This document shows positions 57,611 through 64,000 of a DNA stretch of 64,000 nucleotides, one piece after another. This DNA comes from DATBHM01 sp963772375 (lineage in GTDB: Bacteria; Actinomycetota; UBA4738; JACQTL01). Where the stretch lies: NCBI GenBank assembly GCA_963772375.1, contig CAVYXG010000001.1:1-64000 (forward strand), written 5' to 3'. The translations under genes and the position numbers were made by a program. How positions within the stretch are numbered: the first letter of the stretch is position 1; each line of letters begins with the position of its first letter. Under the pieces are notes generated by a model that saw nothing but the letters and a program-made list of their open reading frames with translations, was not told the origin of the DNA and searched no databases.

Positions 57611-58030
57611 GTGCGGAACCGTTGGCTGTCGGGCCAGGCGATCGCCCTGCACATCCTGGCGCTCGTCGTCGTCGCCGCCATGCTCGCGCTGGGCTGGTGG
57701 CAGGTCCAGCGGGCCCTGGGCGGGAACGCCCAGAGCTGGGCCTACGCGATCGAGTGGCCGGCGTTCGCGGCCTATGCCGTGTACATGTGGTGGAAGCTCC
57801 TGCACGACCTGCCGGCCTTCGGAGGTCCCAAGCCCGCGAAGGATGTACCGGTTGACCCTCGCACCGGGGATGACCGGCCGGTGGGTCCGGTGCACCTCCC
57901 GGCCTCCGAACACCCCTCGGCCAGGCGCCGCCGGGAGGCGGAGCGCGCCGCGGCCGAGGAACGGGCCATGTCCGAGTACAACGAATACCTCGCCGGGCTC
58001 GACGCCGGGACCCGGCCCTCCAACCCGTGA
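57611..58030 (+). CDS. Hypothetical membrane protein upstream of DUF3817
   Basis: A 139-aa protein from GTG 57611 with two membrane helices (ALHILALVVVAAMLALGWW and AYAIEWPAFAAYAVYMWW) around a QVQRALGGNAQSW loop, then a charged tail rich in Arg/Glu. The GWWQxxRAxGGN...SW.Y..EWP pattern recurs in actinobacteria next to DUF3817 genes. Function unknown. It begins an operon with the next gene, 34 bp downstream. Confidence 0.65.
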   Translation: MRNRWLSGQAIALHILALVVVAAMLALGWWQVQRALGGNAQSWAYAIEWPAFAAYAVYMWWKLLHDLPAFGGPKPAKDVPVDPRTGDDRPVGPVHLPASEHPSARRRREAERAAAEERAMSEYNEYLAGLDAGTRPSNP

Positions 58031-58064
58031 GCCCAGGCTCCGTCGTCGCCGGGGGCTCCCGCCG

Positions 58065-58406
58065 GTGAGCACGCCGGCTCCGGTTCGAGCCGATCTCCGC
58101 AGTGCGCTGCTTCGGTTCCGGGTCATGGCCTACACGGTGGGCGTGATGCTGCTGATTCTTGTCTTCGTCGGCGTCCCGCTGCAGATCTGGGCGGACGCCC
58201 CCGGGGTCGTCCACGTGGTCGGGCCCGTCCACGGATTCCTGTACATCGTCTACCTGCTGGCGGCCGCGGACCTGGCCCGGCGGGCCGAATGGCCGGTCTG
58301 GCAGCTGTGGGACGTGGTGCTGGCCGGGTTCATCCCGTTCGCGGCCTTCTTCGTAGAGCGACGCGTGGTGCACCGGGCGGAACGGCAGATGCCGGCCGCC
58401 GGATAG
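58065..58406 (+). CDS. DUF3817 membrane protein
   Basis: A 113-aa protein, GTG start 58065. The pattern LLRFRVMAYTVGVMLLILVF, VHVVGPVHGFLYIVYLLAAA and DVVLAGFIPFAAFFVERRV (three membrane helices with a conserved H-G-F) fits DUF3817. It ends at a strong terminator shared with the convergent secreted-protein gene. Function unknown. Confidence 0.75.
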   Translation: MSTPAPVRADLRSALLRFRVMAYTVGVMLLILVFVGVPLQIWADAPGVVHVVGPVHGFLYIVYLLAAADLARRAEWPVWQLWDVVLAGFIPFAAFFVERRVVHRAERQMPAAG

Positions 58407-58416
58407 CCGAACGCCG

Positions 58417-58455
58417 GAACGCGACGGCCGCTCGGGGGAGACGGCCGCCGCGTTC
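58417..58455. terminator. Bidirectional terminator hairpin
   Basis: GAACGCGACGGCCG / CGGCCGCCGCGTTC, 14-bp stem with one mismatch and an 11-nt loop, between convergent genes. Confidence 0.7.
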
Positions 58456-58471
58456 AACGACTCCTGGTGCG

Positions 58472-59974
58472 CTAGGGCGACGGGCAGGCCACGATGGTCA
58501 GGGTGGCCGAGACGTGCTTGGTCGGATGTCCGGGCTGGGTGAACGTCGCGGTCCCCACGAGCTTCCGGCTGGCGCCCGGCGGGATCGACGCGCCGTTGAT
58601 CGTCCCGTGCACGTTCGTGCCGGCAAGCTTCAGCGTCGTCCCCGCCAGGTGGAACCCCGGCGCGGGGTGGGCGGACACCTTGACCGGCGCCTGCACGGCC
58701 GGCAGGCACCGCGCCGGTCCGGTCACCTTCACCGTGCCCCCGGGCCCCGAATGCGTCACGGATGTCTCGAGGCCCGGCAGAAGAACCGGGACCACCAGGA
58801 GCTTGTCCGCGATGTTCGTCTCGATGCCCCAGGCCACCCAGGCGACCCCCCGGGGCGTGGTCGCGATCTGGGGGGCGGTCCCGGCCGCCGTGCCCCCGGT
58901 CGAGAAGCGGACGATGGCAGCGTTGGTGGTGTTCGCCAGGTTGGCCACGGCCACCTGGGTGCACTCGCCGGACGCGTCGGCGACCCGTCCACTGGCGTCC
59001 GTCACCAGGTCGTGGGAGGACGGGGCGCAGGGGTTCGTGTCGCCGTCGAGGTGGGGAGTGCCGAACGACGTTCCGGCGAACTTCGAGATCACCGGCTGGT
59101 AGCTGGCGTTGTCGGTGCCCGCCGCCAGGCGAACCCCCGACCGCGTGCCGACCATGCCGACCGCGCCGCCGAGGTTCCACGTGTGAAGGACCTTCTTGAA
59201 CGCCGGGAAGGACGTGGTCCCGCTCGTGTAGGCGACCGGCTCGCCGATGGCGCCGTCCTTGTCGACCGCGATCACGGCCCTCGACCCCGCGAACGCCAGC
59301 CAGCCGTGGATCACCCTGTACGGCGTGGTGAGGTCGTGCTCCGGGGCCGTGAACCCGGGGTGGACCTGCAGCTGCCGCCCATCGTTCCCGGGGCTCCACG
59401 TAAGCATCCAGATCGTTCCGCCGGGGCCGTTCGCCGCGGCGAACAGATCGCCGAAGCTCGGCGCGTCGAACCGGTCGGTCGCCTGGGACAGCGTGCCGCC
59501 CTTGTGATAGGTGGCCGTCGCGACGCGCCCGCCGTCGGGGTGACCAACCGACTCCGTCGTGTCGTGGAACCACATGAGCGTGACGTGACCGGTGGACGTG
59601 ACCAGCGTGTGGAGGTCACGGGCGCCCGAGGGGTCGAGGGAGTCGGTCGACATGACGCCGCCGGCACACGCCGACGCGCCCTTCGGCAGGACACAGAGGT
59701 GGACCGTGCGGGCGTCGTTCGTCCCGTTCGCGGAGGAGATCCAGCCCAGGTAGGCGGTGCCGGCCGGGTCGGCCGCCAGGTCGACGCCGGACAGCTCGAC
59801 TTTGTTCTGGACGACGATGGGGCTCCGCGTCGGGCCCGGCCGGGCCACCCGCTCCGCCGTCCGGGCCGAGGCGGGCGTTGCCAGCACAGCGACCGCGGCC
59901 GCCGCGACGGCGACCACGGCGGCGATCCCGCGACGGCGTCGTCGACCTGTGGATGGGTGGAACGTTCGTCGCAT
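58472..59974 (-). CDS. Secreted protein, paralogue of the 36662 gene
   Basis: A 500-aa protein with a signal peptide (RRRRRGIAAVVAVAAAAVAV). The sequence follows the 36662 product throughout: TAYLGWISSANGTNDARTVH, HLCVLPKGASACAGGVMSTD, HVTLMWFHDTTES, GVRLAAGTDNASYQPVIS, VAWVAWGIETNIADKLLVVP and the Ig-like tail GTINGASIPPGASRKLVG. Function unknown. It lies 108 bp downstream of the AfsR-like regulator gene and has two GTAACGC/GTTACGC repeats upstream, which suggests direct control by that regulator. Confidence 0.8.
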   Translation of the reverse strand: MRRTFHPSTGRRRRRGIAAVVAVAAAAVAVLATPASARTAERVARPGPTRSPIVVQNKVELSGVDLAADPAGTAYLGWISSANGTNDARTVHLCVLPKGASACAGGVMSTDSLDPSGARDLHTLVTSTGHVTLMWFHDTTESVGHPDGGRVATATYHKGGTLSQATDRFDAPSFGDLFAAANGPGGTIWMLTWSPGNDGRQLQVHPGFTAPEHDLTTPYRVIHGWLAFAGSRAVIAVDKDGAIGEPVAYTSGTTSFPAFKKVLHTWNLGGAVGMVGTRSGVRLAAGTDNASYQPVISKFAGTSFGTPHLDGDTNPCAPSSHDLVTDASGRVADASGECTQVAVANLANTTNAAIVRFSTGGTAAGTAPQIATTPRGVAWVAWGIETNIADKLLVVPVLLPGLETSVTHSGPGGTVKVTGPARCLPAVQAPVKVSAHPAPGFHLAGTTLKLAGTNVHGTINGASIPPGASRKLVGTATFTQPGHPTKHVSATLTIVACPSP

Positions 59975-60034
59975 CGGGTCCTCCTGGTTCCGTGGGCCAG
60001 ACCGTCCGGCCCGGTCGCAGTCGACAGGAGGGCG

Positions 60035-60053
60035 GTAACGCCGCGGTAACGCG
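60035..60053 (-). promoter_or_regulatory. SARP-box-like direct repeat
   Basis: GTAACGCCGCGGTAACGCG, identical over 19 bp to 38242-38260, 61 bp upstream of the secreted-protein start. Heptamers repeat at 11 bp. Confidence 0.6.
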
Positions 60054-60070
60054 CGGGCCGGGTTCCAGGC

Positions 60071-60089
60071 GTTACGCCGGAGTTACCGG
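60071..60089 (-). promoter_or_regulatory. Second SARP-box-like repeat
   Basis: GTTACGCCGGAGTTACCGG has the same 11-bp heptamer period with changes, and overlaps the last codons of the regulator gene. It may extend the operator. Confidence 0.45.
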
Positions 60090-63076
60090 TGCCGGGTTCC
60101 ATCGCGTTCGTGGACACCGACGGGAAAGGCCAGCAGCCGGAGCGCGAGATCGGCGGCCGCCGACGCGTCGGACGGGGCGCCGGTCGCCGGGACCGCCGTC
60201 CGGAGCCGGTCGACGTCGGCCCGGAGCGTGGCGGGCGGCGGCCGGTCGCCGTCGGACCGGATCCCCGAAGCCGCGGCAAGGAGGAGGTCCAGGTCGGCGT
60301 CGGTGGCTCCCCCGAAGGCCCGCAGGACCAGCGCCGCCGTCTCGAGCCCGATGGCGAGCGGATAGGCGAACCCCATCGACAGGGCAGCCCGGATCGCCCC
60401 CTCGGCCCGGGCGGCGGCGCCGGCGTGATCGCCGGCGGCGAGGAGGGCGCGCGCCAGCACGGACCGGATCAGCGGCATTTCCCGTTCGACGCCGAGGTCG
60501 GTCCCTTCCTCGTCGGCGAGCGAGCCGATGTCCACGGCCTCCCGGGCGTCGCCCGCGTCGAGGGCGAGCCCCGCCGAGACCGAGAGGAGCACGACCCGGG
60601 CGATCCGCCGTGAGTCCGTGTGGAGCGGCCGAGCCTCGTCGACCAACTCCGCCGCCTCACGAACCGCGCCGACCTGCCAGCACACCGTCGCCGCGGTGGG
60701 GAGCGCCGCCGCCAGCTGTTCGCTCGAACCTCGGCGACGGCACAGGTCGATGGCCTCGAGGGCGAACCGGGCCGCCTCGGGATCGCCCCGCTCGGAGAGC
60801 ACGCTGCCGAGGCCCATCGCGGCCGCCACCTGGAGATCGGTGCCGAGGGGGCGCGCGGCCGCCATGGCCCGCCGGATGTAGGCGATCGCCTCCTCGCCGC
60901 GGTCCTGGTCGTCTAGCAGCCCGGCCAGGTAGATCAGCGCCCGGGCGACGTAGGCGTCGTCGCGGTCCTGCAGGCGGTCGACGGCCGAGGTCAGCTCCTC
61001 GATGGCGCGCAGGGTGTCGCCCGACCAGTAGTCCAGGTACCCCAGGGCGTACGTGGCATGCGCCGCCCACGGTGCGTCGGGGTACCGGCCGAGCAGCTCC
61101 GAGAGCCAGAACCGCCCCTCCATCACGTGGGTCGAGGCCCAGTACCGGTGGAGGCGGAATGCGAGCTCGAGGCAACGGTCACCGTCGGCCGTGCCGTCGA
61201 GCCCCCCGTTGAACAACGACCGGACGGACTCCAGCACGTCGGTCACGGCCTCCTGGTACGGCGCCGGCGGCTCGCGGGCGTCGTCGGGGAGCAGCGCCCG
61301 GATCGCGTCCGCGAGGCGGTCGAACGCCGCGCGTTCCTCGCCGCGTTCGGCGAGCAGCTCGCGGGCGAACCGGTGGAGGTCGTCGTCCTGCCGGTACCGC
61401 CACCGCGGCCCCGAGCGGTCGACGCCGACCAGCCCCGCCGCCGCGAGCTCCCGCAAGATCCTGACGACGCGAACCGGCGCGACGTCCTCGCCGGACACGA
61501 CTGCCCGGACGAACGCCAGACCGACGCTTCCCTCGAGGATCGAGAGGCGTCGGAACACGGCGGCCTCGTTCGGATCGAGCGCCTCGTAGCTCCCGCGCGC
61601 GATCGCCCGGAGCGGGTCGCGGTCATCGCCCACCACGGCGTCGATCTGATCGACGAGGTCCCCGACCGGCATCGCCGCCAGCTGTGCTGCTGCCAGCTCG
61701 ACGGCGAGCGGGAGGCCGGCGCACCGCCGCAGGAGCTCCGCCACCGGTTGGGCGACGCGGGCGTCGTCCAGCCGCAGCTCGCCGCCGCCCTCCCGGACCC
61801 GGTCGGCGAGCAGCCGGACGACGGGGTTGGTCTCCCCGCCGGCGTCGTCGGTCGGGAACGGGTCGAGGTGGATGGTGGCGCCATCGACGATGCCGAGCGG
61901 CGCACGGCTCGTGACGAGCACGGTCAGCATGGGGCACCGCACCAGCAGCTCGGCGACCAGGGACTCGACCCCGTCGGTCGAGCGCTCACAGCCGTCGAGA
62001 ACCAGGAGCGTCCGACCGAGCGGAGCGAGGTGATCGGCCACCGCCGTCGACGCGTCCACTGCCCCCGGCGGCATCCCGAGGGCGAGGGCGACCGTGGCGG
62101 CCACGAGGGTGTCCTGGGACACGGGCTCAACCGACACCCACAGCCGGCCGCCGGGAAACTCGCCGGCGGCGCGGGCCACCTCGGTCGCGAGACGTGACTT
62201 CCCCACGCCGCCGAGTCCCGTGAGCACGACGAGGCCGGGCGCGTCGATGGCGTCCGCCAACCGCCCGAACTCGTCGACGCGACCCACGAACGTGCCGGTT
62301 CGCCGCGGAACCGGCGCCCGGGCGGTCGGCGCCTGGTCGCGCAGCGCCGACAGATAGGTCTGCACCGTCTCTGTGGAGGGATCCACGCCGAGCTCGTCGG
62401 CGAGCGTCGACCGGCACTCCTCGAACGCCCGGACGGCGCCCGCCCGGTCGCCGGCCGCGACGAGCGCCTCGATCAACAGCCGGTGGGCCGACTCGTCGAG
62501 CGGCCAGGTCGCGACCAGCGTGCGGGCGGCGGCGGCGGCCATGCCGTGGTCGCCCAGCCGGGACGCAGCGCCCACCACGAGCTCCAGCCCCCGGCGGCCG
62601 AGCGCGTCGACGGCGAGCCGGTGCGGGGTGAGCCAGTCGCCGTCCTCGCCCTGGAGGAGGTGCTCGCCCCGGAGCCGTCCCACCGGTTCGGCCAGCTCCA
62701 GCGCCGGCCGGAACCGCCCGGCGGCGGCGAGGTCCGCCGCGCGGCGCAGCGACCGTTCGGCGAGGTCGACGTCGACCTCCGCCGCCGGATCGAGGCGGTA
62801 GCCGTTGGCGACGGTGACCACCAGCAGCCCTCCGCCGGCCCCGATGCCGGCGAGCGAGGCCCGGAGCCCCCGCACCACCCCCCGGAGGGCGACCGCCCAG
62901 GTCGAGGGCCGTTCCCCGGGCCAGATCCGGGCGGCGAGCCGCTCGGCGGGGATGTCCCCGCGCTCGAGGGCCAGGGCGACCAGCGCGACCTGCACGCGGC
63001 GCCCGCCGAGCCCGGCGCCCGCGACGACCCCGTCCGGACCGGAGACCGCGGGGGTCCCGACCACGTCGATTCGCAC
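60083..63076 (-). CDS. AfsR/SARP-type regulator with NB-ARC ATPase and TPR domains
   Basis: A 997-aa protein. An N-terminal winged-helix domain (about 1-90) and BTAD domain (about 95-245, ending AVRAFEECRSTLADELGVDP) are followed by an NB-ARC/STAND ATPase with VVLTGLGGVGKSRLATEV (Walker A near 290), TLLVLDGCERS (Walker B) and TVLVTSRAPLG. The C-terminal 400 residues are helical TPR-like repeats (GYLDYWSGDTLRAIEELTSA and similar). Such regulators bind heptamer direct repeats and activate transcription after ATP-dependent signalling. The downstream secreted gene carries such repeats. It appears intact, unlike its decayed counterpart at 38405. Confidence 0.87.
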   Translation of the reverse strand: MRIDVVGTPAVSGPDGVVAGAGLGGRRVQVALVALALERGDIPAERLAARIWPGERPSTWAVALRGVVRGLRASLAGIGAGGGLLVVTVANGYRLDPAAEVDVDLAERSLRRAADLAAAGRFRPALELAEPVGRLRGEHLLQGEDGDWLTPHRLAVDALGRRGLELVVGAASRLGDHGMAAAAARTLVATWPLDESAHRLLIEALVAAGDRAGAVRAFEECRSTLADELGVDPSTETVQTYLSALRDQAPTARAPVPRRTGTFVGRVDEFGRLADAIDAPGLVVLTGLGGVGKSRLATEVARAAGEFPGGRLWVSVEPVSQDTLVAATVALALGMPPGAVDASTAVADHLAPLGRTLLVLDGCERSTDGVESLVAELLVRCPMLTVLVTSRAPLGIVDGATIHLDPFPTDDAGGETNPVVRLLADRVREGGGELRLDDARVAQPVAELLRRCAGLPLAVELAAAQLAAMPVGDLVDQIDAVVGDDRDPLRAIARGSYEALDPNEAAVFRRLSILEGSVGLAFVRAVVSGEDVAPVRVVRILRELAAAGLVGVDRSGPRWRYRQDDDLHRFARELLAERGEERAAFDRLADAIRALLPDDAREPPAPYQEAVTDVLESVRSLFNGGLDGTADGDRCLELAFRLHRYWASTHVMEGRFWLSELLGRYPDAPWAAHATYALGYLDYWSGDTLRAIEELTSAVDRLQDRDDAYVARALIYLAGLLDDQDRGEEAIAYIRRAMAAARPLGTDLQVAAAMGLGSVLSERGDPEAARFALEAIDLCRRRGSSEQLAAALPTAATVCWQVGAVREAAELVDEARPLHTDSRRIARVVLLSVSAGLALDAGDAREAVDIGSLADEEGTDLGVEREMPLIRSVLARALLAAGDHAGAAARAEGAIRAALSMGFAYPLAIGLETAALVLRAFGGATDADLDLLLAAASGIRSDGDRPPPATLRADVDRLRTAVPATGAPSDASAAADLALRLLAFPVGVHERDGTRHR

Positions 63077-63278
63077 GGTTCGCGATGGTATCGATGGCGT
63101 GCGGAATTGGGCGGATCCTCGCGCCCGTCGTTACGGTCCCGGAGGGACGCGACGGATCATGTCCATTCGAGGGGGCCGTGCGGCCTTGAGCCGATGTAGC
63201 CGAACGGCCTTGTCATCGAGGAGTGCCGGTGGGACGCTCGCCGAAACGGTCGCGGCACATGAGCAGCGAGGAGCACCC

Positions 63279-64000
63279 ATGGATCAGCGGTGGCGATGCG
63301 TGGACGGCAACGAGGCGGCGGCGCGGGTGGCCTACGCCCTCTCCGAGGTCATCTCCATCTACCCGATCACACCGGCGTCGACGATGGCGGAGCACGCCGA
63401 CGACTGGGCGGCAGCGGGAAGACCGAACCTGTGGGGCCTCGTGCCCGAGGTCGTCGAGATGCAGTCGGAGGCGGGCGCCGCCGGGACCCTCCACGGGGCC
63501 GTGCAGAAGGGTGCCCTGGCCACGACGTTCACCGCCTCCCAGGGCCTGCTGCTGATGATCCCGAACATGTTCAAGATCGCCGGCGAGCTCACGCCGGCGG
63601 TGATCCACGTCGCTGCCCGCACCGTGGCCACGCACGCGCTCTCGATCTTCGGCGACCAGAGCGACGTGATGCACGCCCGGACCACGGGGTGGGCCCTCCT
63701 GTGCTCATCGAGCGTGCAGGAGGCGCAGGACCTGGCGCTCGTCGCCCATGCCGCCACCCTCCGGTCCCGGGTGCCGTTCCTGCACTTCTTCGACGGCTTC
63801 CGAACCTCGCACGAGATCGATCGCATCGTGGCGCTCGACGACGACGACATCCGTGCGGTGGTCCGCGACGAGGATGTCCTGGCGTTCCGCGCACGCGGGC
63901 TGACGCCGGACGCGCCGGTCATCCGGGGGACCGCCCAGAACCCGGACTCGTTCTTCCAGGCCCGGGAGGCCGGGAACACGTTCACCGAGGCGGTCCCGGG
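63279..64000 (+). CDS. nifJ: Pyruvate:ferredoxin (flavodoxin) oxidoreductase, N-terminal part
   Basis: Runs off the right edge; 240 residues visible. ATG 63279 follows GAGGAGCACCC. The start MDQRWRCVDGNEAAARVAYA, then ISIYPITPASTMAEHADDW, GAAGTLHGAVQKGALATTFT, QGLLLMIPNMFKIAGE and SIFGDQSDVMHARTTGW, is the pyrimidine-binding domain of the large single-chain PFOR/NifJ family. It makes acetyl-CoA, CO2 and reduced ferredoxin from pyruvate. With the 52270-55097 enzyme it points to ferredoxin-linked carbon metabolism. Confidence 0.9.
   Translation, partial: MDQRWRCVDGNEAAARVAYALSEVISIYPITPASTMAEHADDWAAAGRPNLWGLVPEVVEMQSEAGAAGTLHGAVQKGALATTFTASQGLLLMIPNMFKIAGELTPAVIHVAARTVATHALSIFGDQSDVMHARTTGWALLCSSSVQEAQDLALVAHAATLRSRVPFLHFFDGFRTSHEIDRIVALDDDDIRAVVRDEDVLAFRARGLTPDAPVIRGTAQNPDSFFQAREAGNTFTEAVP

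Overview
The window is high-GC DNA that looks like an uncultured Actinomycetota (or a near relative). The signs are GTG/TTG starts, a SARP/AfsR-type regulator, a SigE-type sigma factor, many secreted proteins, and 2-oxoacid:ferredoxin oxidoreductases. All assignments come from reading sequence and motifs; nothing was searched against a database.

Region 1 (1 to about 34.95 kb) is an integrated genomic island. It starts with a tyrosine integrase (221-1357) and ends with a copy of the 3' part of a tRNA-Val(GAC) gene (34903-34947). The intact tRNA is inferred to lie just left of the window. The left 4 kb is a mobility and replication module: integrase, a large inverted-repeat region, an excisionase-like protein, an HUH rolling-circle Rep, a degenerate Rep-like partner and a zinc-ribbon protein. 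From 4.3 to 11.5 kb come cargo genes: a DUF6602 protein, a NucS/RecB-like nuclease, an XRE repressor with a palindromic operator, a probable TY-Chap2 protein, a UDG-fold glycosylase overlapping a DUF4268 protein, an AT-hook protein and a frameshifted gene.

From 12.0 to 34.6 kb is a defence region. A GmrSD-like DUF262/DUF1524 nuclease is divergent from a tight operon: SNF2 helicase with C-terminal DUF3883, DUF1156 methyltransferase, a 127-aa protein, a HEPN-DUF499 ATPase and a second SNF2 helicase. The second helicase is split by an IS256-family element, whose transposase is itself split by a group II intron. A second operon follows: ParB-like protein, nuclease-like protein, C5 cytosine methyltransferase and Vsr endonuclease.

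Region 2 (34.95-42.9 kb) begins with an IS110 element at the tRNA fragment. It then holds a secreted protein, a scrambled SARP pseudogene, a secreted metalloprotease and a decayed secreted-protein gene, and ends at a second, more diverged tRNA-Val-like 3' fragment. A GGTCAAC direct-repeat motif lies 120-121 bp before both tRNA fragments, and also near the left end and at 11.84 kb. This suggests stepwise accretion of islands at one tRNA gene.

Region 3 (43-64 kb) looks like ordinary chromosome: secreted glycosidases (GH114, GH44), a DUF6448 protein, an aminotransferase, a GIN-domain lipoprotein, a two-gene ferredoxin oxidoreductase with fused subunits, a SigE-family sigma factor with a membrane partner, a frameshifted pirin, DUF3817, a second copy of the SARP/secreted-protein cassette with an intact 997-aa AfsR-like regulator, and the start of a pyruvate:ferredoxin oxidoreductase. 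The two secreted paralogues carry the same 19-bp SARP-box-like repeat about 60 bp upstream of their starts. No CRISPR array, rRNA or complete tRNA was seen.
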